Part shown: one piece after another, positions 8,197 through 16,628 of the stretch | How the letters are laid out: every line of letters starts with the position of its first letter | Numbering within the stretch: position 1 is the first letter of the stretch | Assembly (NCBI GenBank): GCA_025357545.1 | Contig: JANXPB010000093.1 | Coordinates: forward strand, 1-44,708 | From: Holophagaceae bacterium | GTDB lineage: Bacteria > Acidobacteriota > Holophagae > Holophagales > Holophagaceae | Direction of reading: 5' to 3' | DNA length: 44,708 bases | The notes under the pieces: model-generated | Told to the model about the DNA's origin: nothing | The model's database searches: none | What the model saw: the letters and a program-made list of their open reading frames with translations, nothing else | Position numbers and translations under genes: made by a program

Positions 8197-8498
8197 GCTA
8201 TCCCAGCGCATGGCTGGTCATCGTTCCATCAATTGTTGGCGAGAAGAGTTCAAGATCCAATAGGCTTACAGCACTGTTGAAATTCTCAATATGGTCCCTT
8301 GAAATGGCTGCCTAGGAAACATATCGCTTGCTTATATGCTTGATGCAGCGTCATAAACAAAGTCAGTCCTTCGATAATTTCGCCCGTTGCCTTTATTTGT
8401 CTGGCTTGTTGAGTTTTATGGAGCTGGGTTCTGATTTCATCGATTTCATTTTCCACCTTCCACTGCGGCTGCTGCCGCACACCTAGAGGAGTTCATAT
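8197..8498. other. AT-richer intergenic region before second TonB receptor
   Basis: About 300 bp without a convincing gene and visibly poorer in G+C than the surroundings. It must hold the promoter and leader of the following receptor; TTGAAA at about 8278 followed after 17 bp by TGAAAT is a weak candidate. The only ORF (64 codons, minus strand, 8286-8480) has no ribosome site or recognisable fold. An AGAGGAG Shine-Dalgarno sits at its right end. I see no riboswitch motif. Confidence 0.5.
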
Positions 8499-11429
8499 AT
8501 GAACCGAATCATTCCCCGCATGGGCCTGACAGCTCTTGCCCTCATCGCTGGGTCGGCAGCCCTCGTGGCCCAGGAATCCACCACCACGGGATCGATCCTT
8601 GGGACTGTGGTCGATCAGAACCGCAAACCTGTTTCTGGGGCGCGCGTGCTGGTGGACGGCATCCGCGGGCAAATGAACTTTGTGTCGGATGCCGCAGGCA
8701 CATTTCGCGCACCCAACCTGATCCCCGGACGCTACAGCGTAACGGTCACTGCGAATGGTTTCCAATCCACCGGCAAGCAGGTGGTTGACGTCCAACTCGG
8801 CCAGCGTTCCCCCATCACCTTCCGACTCGCCCCCATCAGTTCCGCGGTGGTTGAAGTGATCGCGACGGCCAATGTCCTGGACGCGGCCGTAGTGACCAGC
8901 GGCACGACGTTCAGCACTGAGCAGTTCAGCACCATGCCCCTCGGCCGCTCTTTTACCTCGATCGCCTCCTTGGCCCCGGGTGTGGTCGATGGCGGCGGCA
9001 CCGGAGCCGGCAACCCCTCCATTTCGGGTGGATCCGGCCTTGAAAACCAGTACGTGATCGACGGCGCCAACACCACCAATACCGGCTTCGGCGGCAGCGG
9101 TTCCTTCTCCATCATTTACGGCTCCCTGGGCACCGGCATCAACTCGGACTTCATCCAGGACGTCCAGGTCAAGAGCTTCGCCATGGAGGCCGAGTATGGT
9201 CAAACCACGGGCGGCATCATCAACGCCATTACCAAATCCGGTTCCAATACCTTCGAGGGCAGCGCCTTCGCCTTCTTGGACCTGGACGGGCTCCAGGCGT
9301 CAGACCGGCTGGTCCATAAGGTTGACGGCCAGGAGCGGCCAACCTTCAAATCGGATACCCGGCAGGAACTGGGATTCACCGTCTCCGGTCCCCTGATCAA
9401 GGACAAACTTTTCTATTTCATCGGATACAACCCTGTCTCCCAAAGTCTGAAGCAAGTCGCTCCATTCGCCTCGGATGGTACGCGCTATGCGCTTTCGGGT
9501 CAGACCCTGGACCAGAAGACCACCAACAATTCCTACTACGGCAAGCTGCAGTGGCAGATATCCAGTAATCACCAGTTGGAACTCAGTGTCTTTGGGGATC
9601 CAGGCAAGCGGGCACTTGGCCCTAGCGATAGCGTTTTCAGTACCTACCGGGGCACCGAAGGCAAATTCACGGAACTGAAATTTGGCAGCCAGACCCTGAC
9701 GTTGAAATATAACGCCACCTTCATGAACGAGTACTTCCTGGAAGCCCGCCTCACGAGTTCCACGAACGATTTTAAAACCGCCGTCTCCCCGTTGGGCAAT
9801 TCCGAATGGCAGGTGCGGGATACCGCCAATGGATTGAACGATGCCTCGACGAATTCGGCCGGACTCTTTGAGCAGAACTTGAAGGGCGAAAACAAGCAGT
9901 ACGATCTTAAGCTGACCCGAACTTGGGGCAACTTCGATCTCAAGGCCGGCTACCTGCACGAGGATGTGACCTACAGCTCCTTCCTGCAGCGTTCCGGTCC
10001 CCTCGGCTTCGTCGATCCACACTCTGGGGTGGTCTTTCAACAGGGCCTCCGGATTGACATCCGGTATGGCTCCATCAATGGGGGCCCTGCCGGCACTCCC
10101 TACTACCGCATCACCCGAGGCGATACCTCGAATCCCAAGATCACCACCAAGACAAAATACGATGCCTACTTCTTACAGACCTCCATTCGGGCGGACCGGC
10201 TGAACTTCAAGCTGGGCGTGCGCATGGAAGGCCAGGAGATGAGCGGCAATCAATCCTCCTACAAGTTCAAACCGAGCGACAACATTGCCCCCCGCCTGGG
10301 TGTCACCTACGACATGAACGGCGATGGCAAATCAAAGCTATATGCTTTCTTCGGCCGCTACTTTGAGAAGGTCCCCAACGACATCGCGGTGCGCTCCTTC
10401 TCCAATGAAACGGGTGTGAATCGGTCGGATTTCCGGACCCTGGGCCCCGGATTCAATAGCCTTTCGAATCCGATCTTGAATGGAACTCCCGTGGTGGATG
10501 ACGGTGGAACCGCCATCACCACTATTCACTACCGCACCACCGGTGATCAGACGACCCTGGTCGTTCCCGGCACGAAGTCCATGTACCAAGATGAAGTGGT
10601 CTTCGGTTTCGATTCCGAGCTCAAGAACGGGGTCACCCTCAGCAACCGCTTCATCTACCGGAAGCTAGGGCGGATCCTGGAGGACATGTCCCTAGATGGC
10701 GACAGCTACTTCATCGCCAACCCCGGCGAGAACAACGGCGCCATCGCCGCTCTCACTGGGTTCACCGGTGTGGCCACCTTCCCGGCCCCCACTCGCAACT
10801 ACTACGCCTTCGAATTCGAGCTCCGCAAATCTTCGGCCACCTGGAACGCCTTCATGAACATGCGCCTCTCCAAGCTGGAAGGCAATTATGAGGGCCTGTA
10901 CCGCAATGACAACGGCCAGTCCGATCCCAACATTTCCAGCCTCTACGACCTTCCCGTCGAATTGCTGGCGGATCCCGCCCGCGGCCTCACTGGCCGGGAA
11001 CAGTTCCTGGTGGGCGCCCTGCCCTCGGATCGCACTCTGGTGATCAATACGGGCGGCAGCTACACCTTCGACATGGGTCTCAATGTCGGCTTCACGGCCC
11101 GCTACCAGACGGGCACCCCGATCACCTCCTACCTGGCCCATCCTGTGTATGAGAATGCGGGTGAAATTCCAGTCTACGGTCGTGGCGTGGAAGGCCGCCT
11201 CCCGGCACGTTTCCTCCTGGACTTGGCCGCTCAGTATTCCTTCAAGCTGGGTGGAACCAAGCGGCTGACCTTCATCGCTAATGTCTTCAACTTCTTCAAC
11301 CAGCAGAAGATCACTTCAATGGACACGAACGTGGATGTGGGCATTAATACCGTCAATCCCAACTACATGACCCCGAGCTCCTACGACCCAGGTCGGCGCA
11401 CTCGGCTAGGCGTGAAGTTCAGCTTCTAG
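8499..11429 (+). CDS. Oar-like TonB-dependent receptor
   Basis: A 976-residue outer-membrane receptor of the same type as its upstream neighbour but clearly divergent. Signal peptide about residues 1-25 (ALIAGSAALVAQES), then a carboxypeptidase-regulatory-like domain (GSILGTVVDQNRKPVSGARVLV through GRYSVTVTANGFQ), a plug (MPLGRSFTSIASLAPGVVDGG, NQYVIDGANTTNTG, YGQTTGGIINAITKSGSN) and a beta-barrel ending RRTRLGVKFSF. Plug motifs are more canonical than in the first receptor. Both share the D-x-x-G-D-G-K/R turn (DMNGDGKSKLYAFFGRY here), which belongs to a barrel strand in this group. Start fixed by AGAGGAG. Substrate is unknown; a terminator directly follows. Confidence 0.93.
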   Translation: MNRIIPRMGLTALALIAGSAALVAQESTTTGSILGTVVDQNRKPVSGARVLVDGIRGQMNFVSDAAGTFRAPNLIPGRYSVTVTANGFQSTGKQVVDVQLGQRSPITFRLAPISSAVVEVIATANVLDAAVVTSGTTFSTEQFSTMPLGRSFTSIASLAPGVVDGGGTGAGNPSISGGSGLENQYVIDGANTTNTGFGGSGSFSIIYGSLGTGINSDFIQDVQVKSFAMEAEYGQTTGGIINAITKSGSNTFEGSAFAFLDLDGLQASDRLVHKVDGQERPTFKSDTRQELGFTVSGPLIKDKLFYFIGYNPVSQSLKQVAPFASDGTRYALSGQTLDQKTTNNSYYGKLQWQISSNHQLELSVFGDPGKRALGPSDSVFSTYRGTEGKFTELKFGSQTLTLKYNATFMNEYFLEARLTSSTNDFKTAVSPLGNSEWQVRDTANGLNDASTNSAGLFEQNLKGENKQYDLKLTRTWGNFDLKAGYLHEDVTYSSFLQRSGPLGFVDPHSGVVFQQGLRIDIRYGSINGGPAGTPYYRITRGDTSNPKITTKTKYDAYFLQTSIRADRLNFKLGVRMEGQEMSGNQSSYKFKPSDNIAPRLGVTYDMNGDGKSKLYAFFGRYFEKVPNDIAVRSFSNETGVNRSDFRTLGPGFNSLSNPILNGTPVVDDGGTAITTIHYRTTGDQTTLVVPGTKSMYQDEVVFGFDSELKNGVTLSNRFIYRKLGRILEDMSLDGDSYFIANPGENNGAIAALTGFTGVATFPAPTRNYYAFEFELRKSSATWNAFMNMRLSKLEGNYEGLYRNDNGQSDPNISSLYDLPVELLADPARGLTGREQFLVGALPSDRTLVINTGGSYTFDMGLNVGFTARYQTGTPITSYLAHPVYENAGEIPVYGRGVEGRLPARFLLDLAAQYSFKLGGTKRLTFIANVFNFFNQQKITSMDTNVDVGINTVNPNYMTPSSYDPGRRTRLGVKFSF

Positions 11430-11447
11430 TCCAGACTGTATTCCTAA

Positions 11448-11477
11448 CGAGGGGAGGGGCGACCCTCCCCTCGTTTT
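11448..11477 (+). terminator. Intrinsic terminator after second TonB receptor
   Basis: CGAGGGGAGGG and CCCTCCCCTCG form an 11-bp GC-rich stem with loop GCGA, followed by TTTT. It lies between the receptor and the converging response-regulator gene. Confidence 0.9.
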
Positions 11478-11496
11478 GTGTGCACAAGCTGGAAGC

Positions 11497-12228
11497 CTAC
11501 ATCCCCAGCACTTCCTTCACCTTTGGTGTGGCGCTGCGGCTGACTTCCAGGTCTTGGCCTTCGGCGACCCGCACGGAGGCGCGGCCTCCTTCAAGGGGCT
11601 TGAGGCCCAGCACGGCTTCGGGGCGCAGCAGCAGGTGGCGCTGGATCCGCAGCAGGTTCGCGGCCGGAAAGGCGGCTTCCACTTCCGCCAGGCTGGTCCA
11701 GCTGGTGCGATGGCGTTGGCCTGCGGCCACGGCATAGACGATCTCGGTTTCGACTTCGAAATGGGAGGTCTTCTTCAAATCGAGGAAGACGACACCTTCG
11801 CCGGCCTTCACCGGGAAACGCGTGCTGCCGGGGAGCAGCTGCTGTAATTCCAGCCCACTTCGCTTGGGCACCCGGCCATCCCGCAGCCGCTGCAGGGCTC
11901 GTTCCAGGCGGTCCGCCGCGATGGGTTTCAGGATGTAGTCCACCGCGGCAGTGTCGAAGGCCCGCACCGCATGTTCGCTGAAGGCCGTGACGAAAACCAC
12001 CGGGATGGGCTGGGGGATTTCAGCGGCCACTTCCAGCCCTGTGGCGCCGGGCATCTGGATGTCCAGGAACAGGGCGTCCAAGGCTGGCGCGGTCTTCAGC
12101 CACTCCAGCAGCGCCAGGCCATCCGGCAGCTCCGCCAGCACCTCGCAGCCCGCCTCTTTGAGCAGCCGGGACAGGCGCGAGCGCGCCAGAGGTTCATCAT
12201 CCGCCAGTGCCACTCTCATGTTGCTCAT
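11497..12228 (-). CDS. LytTR-family response regulator
   Basis: A 243-residue cytoplasmic transcription regulator. The receiver domain (about residues 4-118) has the acidic pair D10/D11 (ALADDEPLAR), the phospho-acceptor D56 (LFLDIQMPG), T81 (VFVTAFSEHA) and K101 (YILKPI). The C-terminal 105 residues form a LytTR DNA-binding domain (HFEVETEIVYAVAAGQRHR, NLLRIQRHLLLRPEAV). It starts one base inside the stop codon of the sensor kinase gene (TGATG), so the pair is translationally coupled and should work as a LytS/LytR-like system. Targets are not visible here, though this kind often controls cell-surface or export genes. Confidence 0.95.
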   Translation of the reverse strand: MSNMRVALADDEPLARSRLSRLLKEAGCEVLAELPDGLALLEWLKTAPALDALFLDIQMPGATGLEVAAEIPQPIPVVFVTAFSEHAVRAFDTAAVDYILKPIAADRLERALQRLRDGRVPKRSGLELQQLLPGSTRFPVKAGEGVVFLDLKKTSHFEVETEIVYAVAAGQRHRTSWTSLAEVEAAFPAANLLRIQRHLLLRPEAVLGLKPLEGGRASVRVAEGQDLEVSRSATPKVKEVLGM

Positions 12229-13292
12229 CAGGCCACCCCCAAGGCTCGTGTCTCGATTCGGAAACCCGCCCGAACCCAGCCATTTTCACTTTCCAGGATG
12301 ACGGAACTCTGCGCGGGAAAGTGCAACTGCAGACGCTCGGTAAGGTTCTGAAGGCCCACGCCCTTCCGGCCGCCTTTGGACACAATCTCGCCTTGGTTCT
12401 CCACGCGCACTTCCACATCGCCCAGCACCTTCCGGCAGACGATGTAGATTTTTGAAATCTCCACCCGTTGTGAAAGGCCATGCTTGATGGCGTTTTCAAC
12501 CAGAGGCTGGAGCATCAGGGGCGGCACCATGATGGAATTCAGGTTGTCATCCCATTCCCAGATGACGTGCAAGCGGTCGCCCAGACGTAATTTCTCCACC
12601 GCCAGGAAGCGCTCCACCAGCCTGACTTCCTCCTTCAGGGGGATCCACGCGAGCCGGCCGGTGTCCAGCACCATGCGGTATAGCTCTGCCAGGTCCAGGA
12701 TGCCCTGTTCGGCGGCCACGGGGTCCTGACGCACCAGCTCGGCCAAGCCGTTCAGCGCATTGAAGAGCACGTGGGGCGACAGCTGGTGCTGCAGCGCCCG
12801 GTCCTGGGCGGATTTGGCTTGGTCGGCCGCCAGCTTGTGCTCGGTTTCGCTGACTTCCCCGGTAGCAATGAAAAAGCCCACCAGGGTCATGAAGGGCACC
12901 AGGATCACGCCATTGACCGCCGCCGATACCCAGAGGTCATGCAGCTTGACCGCCTGGCTCATGTCGATCAGGACAACATCAACCTCGACGTACAGCAGGA
13001 CGGCGATGCTGTTCACCACGACAGATTGCAGGGTGCCCCGGATGATCCCAGCGATGGGGCGCCCATCGCCGGTGTAGCGCCACGCCAGGGGCGCGGTCCA
13101 GGTGAACCCCATGGAAACGAAGATGGGGACCAGCACCGCGCCCGCCAGGGTGAGCGGATGGTTCAGCTGCTGGTGCCAGAAAATCCAGCTGCGCAGGAGG
13201 ACGAAGGGCGCGGCGAAGCCCAGGATCGTTGCCCAGGTCCAGGGCCGGGTGATGCGCTCCCATAGATTTCGTTCCAGGTCCACCTTCTTCAT
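12228..13292 (-). CDS. LytS-type sensor histidine kinase
   Basis: I place the start at 13292 (MKKVDLERNLWERI), giving 354 residues; the 525-residue ORF of the track adds an Arg/Pro-rich, low-complexity N-terminus antisense to other sequence, which I do not believe. About four membrane helices fill residues 18-145, followed by a short linker and the His_kinase domain with H174 in QLSPHVLFNALNGL, where the family usually has NPHFLFN. The ATP-binding part has PLVENAIKHGLSQ and the GVGLQNLTERL G-box. There is no extracellular sensory domain, so it probably senses a membrane signal. The response regulator gene overlaps its stop codon. No strong ribosome site is visible. Confidence 0.9.
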   Translation of the reverse strand: MKKVDLERNLWERITRPWTWATILGFAAPFVLLRSWIFWHQQLNHPLTLAGAVLVPIFVSMGFTWTAPLAWRYTGDGRPIAGIIRGTLQSVVVNSIAVLLYVEVDVVLIDMSQAVKLHDLWVSAAVNGVILVPFMTLVGFFIATGEVSETEHKLAADQAKSAQDRALQHQLSPHVLFNALNGLAELVRQDPVAAEQGILDLAELYRMVLDTGRLAWIPLKEEVRLVERFLAVEKLRLGDRLHVIWEWDDNLNSIMVPPLMLQPLVENAIKHGLSQRVEISKIYIVCRKVLGDVEVRVENQGEIVSKGGRKGVGLQNLTERLQLHFPAQSSVILESENGWVRAGFRIETRALGVA

Positions 13293-13540
13293 GGCTTGAA
13301 CACTGGGGCGAAACGGGTGGCCAGAAGGCGCCGGATGCTCCCGGGGAGTCCCCAAGCCGACCCCACCCGGAAGGTCGGAGTGTCCGGTGGCGCATCGTTG
13401 GCATCGTCGCCCCACTGGTGCATCCGCCCTCCGATGGAATTCCAGACTCCACCATAGCGCCGGGGTTGACCGGCACGGGCCGAGTCCGCTCAGTGGGCCG
13501 ATGGCCCCGCCCATCGGTGACAATGGTGCTGGGAGCCGCC

Positions 13541-13900
13541 ATGAATTTTTTCCGCCGCTTGTTCCGGTCCAAGTCCACCTCAATTTTGGAGCCTCAGTTC
13601 GATGCTTCCGTGGCCCAGCGGCTGGCCGCCGCCGGCAAGGATCCCCACCGGGTGGAGGCCATCCCCGCCGCTCTCCTGGAGATGCCCGCCAAACCTGCCC
13701 TCCCGGGCTTCGCGGGCTTGGTGCGGCTGGAACTGACCCTCGACGTCGCAGGGAAAGTCCGCGCGGTGCAGATGGACGGCGCGCCCTTCGACCAAGTCTC
13801 GACACTGGAAACCTGGGCGGAGCAATGGGCTTTCACTCCTGCGAAGATGGAAGGAGAAGCCCATCCCTGCCGGATGGTCTTCGAAATCACTTGGTCCTGA
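13541..13900 (+). CDS. Small protein with TonB-C-terminal-like domain
   Basis: The ATG at 13541 (MNFFRRLFRSKST) has GGGAG 9 bp upstream and is preferred over the longer ORF. The 119-residue protein has a short basic N-terminus and then a segment (LVRLELTLDVAGKVRAVQMDG, ending WAEQWAFTPAKMEGEAHPCRMVFEI) with the pattern of a TonB C-terminal domain: paired strands, a d-x-x-G-x-V turn, a helix and the w-x-F-x-P-A motif. It lacks the membrane anchor and Pro-rich linker of a real TonB. It is divergent from the two-component genes and leads into the glutathione peroxidase gene 6 bp downstream. Similarity to TonB is by eye only. Confidence 0.7.
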   Translation: MNFFRRLFRSKSTSILEPQFDASVAQRLAAAGKDPHRVEAIPAALLEMPAKPALPGFAGLVRLELTLDVAGKVRAVQMDGAPFDQVSTLETWAEQWAFTPAKMEGEAHPCRMVFEITWS

Positions 13901-13906
13901 GGCCCT

Positions 13907-14446
13907 ATGAGCTACCTGCTTTTCTCCCTTGCCACCCTGTCCCTGATTGCGGCGCCGCCCGCGGAAAGGAAGAAGCCCATGTCCTTCTTCGAAATGACCG
14001 TAACCAAGCTGGATGGCAAGCCGGAATCCCTGGCGGCCTATAAGGGCAAAGTCGTGTTGGCCGTGAACGTCGCATCTGAATGCGGCTACACGCCCCAATA
14101 TGAGGGCCTGCAGATGCTTTATACCGACTACAAGGATCGCGGTCTGGTGGTGTTGGGCTTCCCCTGCAACCAGTTCGGCGGCCAAGAGCCCGGCAGCGCC
14201 GAGCAGATCCAGTCCTTCTGCTCCACAAAATTCCATGTGAACTTTCCCCTGTTCGAGAAGCTCGATGTGAAGGGCTCGAATCAAGCGCCTGTCTACGCTT
14301 TCTTGACCGCCAAGCACGGCGAACCCGCCTGGAATTTCCACAAATATCTGATCGGCAAGGATGGCCAGGTGATCGCCGCCTTCAAGAGCGGGGTGACCCC
14401 GGAAGGCTCCGAATTGCGTGGGGCCATCGAGGCCGCCCTGAAGTAA
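13907..14446 (+). CDS. Glutathione peroxidase family protein (exported)
   Basis: A 179-residue thiol peroxidase that reduces hydrogen or lipid peroxides, probably with thioredoxin as donor since it has cysteine and not selenocysteine. The catalytic tetrad is intact: C59 in NVASECGYTPQY, Q89 in GFPCNQFGGQEPG, and W142/N143 in AWNFHKYLI. A second cysteine in QIQSFCSTKF may act as resolving cysteine. The first about 17 residues (MSYLLFSLATLSLIAAP) look like a signal sequence, so a periplasmic location is likely; an internal ATG (MSFFEM) would give the cytoplasmic form. It sits between the small TonB-C-like gene and the acyltransferase. Confidence 0.94.
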   Translation: MSYLLFSLATLSLIAAPPAERKKPMSFFEMTVTKLDGKPESLAAYKGKVVLAVNVASECGYTPQYEGLQMLYTDYKDRGLVVLGFPCNQFGGQEPGSAEQIQSFCSTKFHVNFPLFEKLDVKGSNQAPVYAFLTAKHGEPAWNFHKYLIGKDGQVIAAFKSGVTPEGSELRGAIEAALK

Positions 14447-14461
14447 CCCATCACCTGGACG

Positions 14462-15076
14462 ATGGACGCCCACCTGCCCTTTCGTGAACAGCACAAGCTG
14501 CGTCTGGGCTGGATGCCCTGGCTCTATTTCAACTTGAAAGAGCGGCACCGCGCCTGGGCCGAGCTCTGGCAGCGGGAAACCCAGCGGCACCTCATGGCCG
14601 TGGAGACCGTGGAGATCGCCGAGGGTTGTTTCATCGCACCCAGTGCGCGGATCTTCGGCGAACCGGGGAGGGCCGTGGTCATCGGGTCCGGTTGTGCCAT
14701 TGCCGCTGAAGCCTTCCTTCATGGCCCGATCACACTGGCAGCGAATGTCAGCATCAATGCCCGGGCCAGCCTGGATGGAGGCGCCAAGGGCATCACCATC
14801 GGCCGCGACACCCGCATCGCGGCGGGGGCCGTGATCTATGCCTTCGACCACGGCCTGGATCCGGAGCGGTCCATCCGCAGCCAGCCTGTGACCTCCAAGG
14901 GCATCAACATTGGTGAGGATGTGTGGGTGGGGGCCAATGCCGGCATCACCGATGGCGTGACCATTGGCGACCACGCGGTGGTGGCCATGGGCGCGGTGGT
15001 CACCCGGGATGTTCCGGATTACGCCATCGTCGCAGGCGTGCCGGCGCAGATCATAGGCGACCGCCGCGCCCGTTGA
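14462..15076 (+). CDS. Hexapeptide-repeat acyltransferase (LbH)
   Basis: A 204-residue left-handed beta-helix transferase, probably moving an acetyl or similar group to a sugar. After a helical N-terminus the hexapeptide pattern runs from about residue 50 ([17 protein letters not shown]) to the end, with the typical catalytic-histidine turn around [12 protein letters not shown] and the trimer-forming stretch [34 protein letters not shown], ending [14 protein letters not shown] as in maltose/galactoside O-acetyltransferases. The acceptor cannot be told. It begins 15 bp after the peroxidase stop and may share its transcript. Confidence 0.9.
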   Translation: MDAHLPFREQHKLRLGWMPWLYFNLKERHRAWAELWQRETQRHLMAVETVEIAEGCFIAPSARIFGEPGRAVVIGSGCAIAAEAFLHGPITLAANVSINARASLDGGAKGITIGRDTRIAAGAVIYAFDHGLDPERSIRSQPVTSKGINIGEDVWVGANAGITDGVTIGDHAVVAMGAVVTRDVPDYAIVAGVPAQIIGDRRAR

Positions 15077-15231
15077 AAGCTACAACAACCATGGCGCCAA
15101 GGGTTGCAAAACGCTTTGGAATCTCGCCTCAACCTTTGCCATCTCCTGCTTTCAAAGGTGTTTGTACTCTGGCACGGCCAGTGATTACATGCACGTGGGC
15201 AAACCTACCGCCCCGATCCCAAGGAGATCCC

Positions 15232-15576
15232 ATGAACACCATCACCAAGCGTCTGGCCCTCATCGTCGTCGGCACCCTCATCAGTGGCGCGGCGCTCGTC
15301 GCCCAGGAAACCAGCACGCCCAAGCGCGAAGCCCAGGTGGAACGCCGGGCCGACCGCCAGCAGAAGCGCATCGCCCAGGGCGTGAAGAGCGGCCAGCTCA
15401 CCCCCAAGGAGACCATCAATCTCGAGAAGCGTGAGAGCAAGCTGAACAAGGACATCGCCAAGGCCGAGGCCGACGGCAAGATCACCAAGAAAGAGCAGAC
15501 CAAGTTGAACAAGGAAGAGAACAAGGATTCCAAGAAGATCTACCGCAAAAAGCACAACGCCCGTACCCAGAAATAA
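15232..15576 (+). CDS. Small exported lysine-rich helical protein
   Basis: The ATG at 15232 has a strong AAGGAGA upstream; the longer ORF of the track starts inside the previous gene. The 114-residue product has a signal peptide (MNTITKRLALIVVGTLISGAALVAQE) and a very charged helical mature part with repeated units (RIAQGVKSGQLTPKETINLEKRE, then DIAKAEADGKITKKEQTKLNKEE) ending KKIYRKKHNARTQK. I recognise this repeat type from uncharacterised exported proteins found in several phyla but know no function. The G-x-L/I-T-x-K-E pattern recalls an EF-hand-like helix-turn-helix without the calcium residues. A terminator follows. Confidence 0.85.
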   Translation: MNTITKRLALIVVGTLISGAALVAQETSTPKREAQVERRADRQQKRIAQGVKSGQLTPKETINLEKRESKLNKDIAKAEADGKITKKEQTKLNKEENKDSKKIYRKKHNARTQK

Positions 15577-15618
15577 CCCCTGAACAAATAGCGGGAGGTG
15601 TCCCCCTTCCTCCCGCCT

Positions 15619-15654
15619 GGGCGGGGCAGCGTGAACCGCTTCCCCGCCCTTTTT
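15619..15654 (+). terminator. Intrinsic terminator
   Basis: GGGCGGGG and CCCCGCCC flank an inner AGCG/CGCT pair with loop TGAAC, and TTTTT follows. It lies between the Lys-rich protein gene and the next small gene, separating the two transcripts at least in part. Confidence 0.85.
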
Positions 15655-15681
15655 CCATTTCCTGTCGACCCTGGAGGTCCC

Positions 15682-15894
15682 ATGCGCTCCCTTCTACTGG
15701 CCGGTTTCGCCGCTCTGTTGGCGGCACCTCTCTCCGCCCACGGCTGCGGCCCCCGCGTCGTGGTGCGTGGCGGGTTCTGGGCTCCTCGCCCCCTCGTGGT
15801 GTTGCGCCCCGCGCCCATCTGCCTCGAGCCCGCCCCGGTGGTGATCTACCACCACGGCTATGGCCACCGCCACGGCTGGCGCCGCCGATGGTAA
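15682..15894 (+). CDS. Small exported Arg/His-rich protein
   Basis: I choose the ATG at 15682 (MRSLLLAGFAALLAAPLSAHG), which follows TGGAGG and opens a clear signal peptide; the track ORF starts 84 bp earlier without support. The mature part is only about 50 residues, contains two cysteines (HGCGPR, APICLEP), hydrophobic VVVRGGFW and VVVLRPAP stretches and ends in YHHGYGHRHGWRRRW. Such tails are common in tiny exported proteins of unknown role; metal binding by the histidines is possible. Not recognised as a named family. Confidence 0.75.
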   Translation: MRSLLLAGFAALLAAPLSAHGCGPRVVVRGGFWAPRPLVVLRPAPICLEPAPVVIYHHGYGHRHGWRRRW

Positions 15895-15957
15895 GCCGTC
15901 GGAAAAAATAACTAGGCCATTTCGATAGGGAACCGGCATAAGGGGCTGTATCAAACC

Positions 15958-15981
15958 AACCAGAACTGCGCTGGTTATTTT
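15958..15981 (+). terminator. Weak hairpin before cysteine dioxygenase gene
   Basis: AACCAG and CTGGTT pair around AACTGCG, followed by ATTTTG. The stem is only 6 bp and the T-run is interrupted, so this is a low-confidence terminator for the small gene upstream. Confidence 0.3.
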
Positions 15982-16074
15982 GTAACGGACCCTAAGACCG
16001 ACTATCGCCGCCCAAGCGCGGGGGCTTCTGCGGGATTACACTCAAGGCAGTACTTCCCCCTGGAGTCATGCCTC

Positions 16075-16626
16075 GTGCCTGTGGACACGCCCACCTTTTG
16101 TCCAGCGACCCTCGGTTGGCCACTGCCCGAAGGCCGCCCGGGGGGGCCGACCCAAGAGGACCAACGCGGCCTGCTGGCGGCCCTAGCCACCACCCGTCTT
16201 GATTGGGGCACCTTGGGCCCGCACTTGGCCTTCGATCCCAGCGGCTATGTGCGGCGGCGGCTCTTCCTGAATAATTCCTGGGAGATCCTGCTGCTCTGCT
16301 GGCTGCCGGGCCACCACACCGCGCTGCACGACCACGGCGCCTCCTGGGGCAGCACCCTCGTGGTCCTGGGCGACTTGGTGGAAACCACCTACCGGTGGCA
16401 GGGCCAGGGCATCCCTTTAGAGAAGACCGGGGACAACCAGCTGGGCGAGCGGCAGATCACCGTGGAGACCCACGACACCATCCACGTGGTATCCAATCGC
16501 TCCGCTGCCCCAGCCGTAAGCCTGCATCTCTACAGCCCCCCCTTGAAATACCTCCACGCCTATGACTTGGAGAGCGGTGAGCAGAACTACGTGGAACCCA
16601 GCGAGAGCCGCTTCTACACGCGCTGA
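16075..16626 (+). CDS. Cysteine dioxygenase
   Basis: A 183-residue cupin enzyme of the cysteine dioxygenase family that oxidises L-cysteine with O2 to cysteine sulfinate using non-haem iron. The ligands H85 and H87 lie in ALHDHGASWG and H137 in DTIHVVSNRS; the C-terminal motif AVSLHLYSPPLKYLHAYD is typical, as is LFLNNSWEILLLCWLPGH before the metal site. The start is GTG at 16075 with GGAG 9 bp upstream; a nearby ATG is out of frame. The gene ends 2 bp from the stop of the converging YeiH-type transporter. 3-Mercaptopropionate dioxygenases look similar, so the exact thiol substrate is not certain. Confidence 0.92.
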   Translation: MPVDTPTFCPATLGWPLPEGRPGGPTQEDQRGLLAALATTRLDWGTLGPHLAFDPSGYVRRRLFLNNSWEILLLCWLPGHHTALHDHGASWGSTLVVLGDLVETTYRWQGQGIPLEKTGDNQLGERQITVETHDTIHVVSNRSAAPAVSLHLYSPPLKYLHAYDLESGEQNYVEPSESRFYTR

Positions 16627-16628
16627 TA

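Noticed and set aside
8286-8480. 64-residue minus ORF between the TonB receptors
   Set aside because: No ribosome site and no recognisable fold; it lies in the AT-rich leader region.
13293-13805. N-terminal extension of the histidine kinase ORF
   Set aside because: Arg/Pro-rich with no domain and antisense to the TonB-C-like gene; the membrane helices begin just after the internal ATG at 13292.
13580-14974. 464-residue minus ORF
   Set aside because: Antisense shadow of the TonB-C-like, peroxidase and acyltransferase genes, which have clear motifs on the plus strand.
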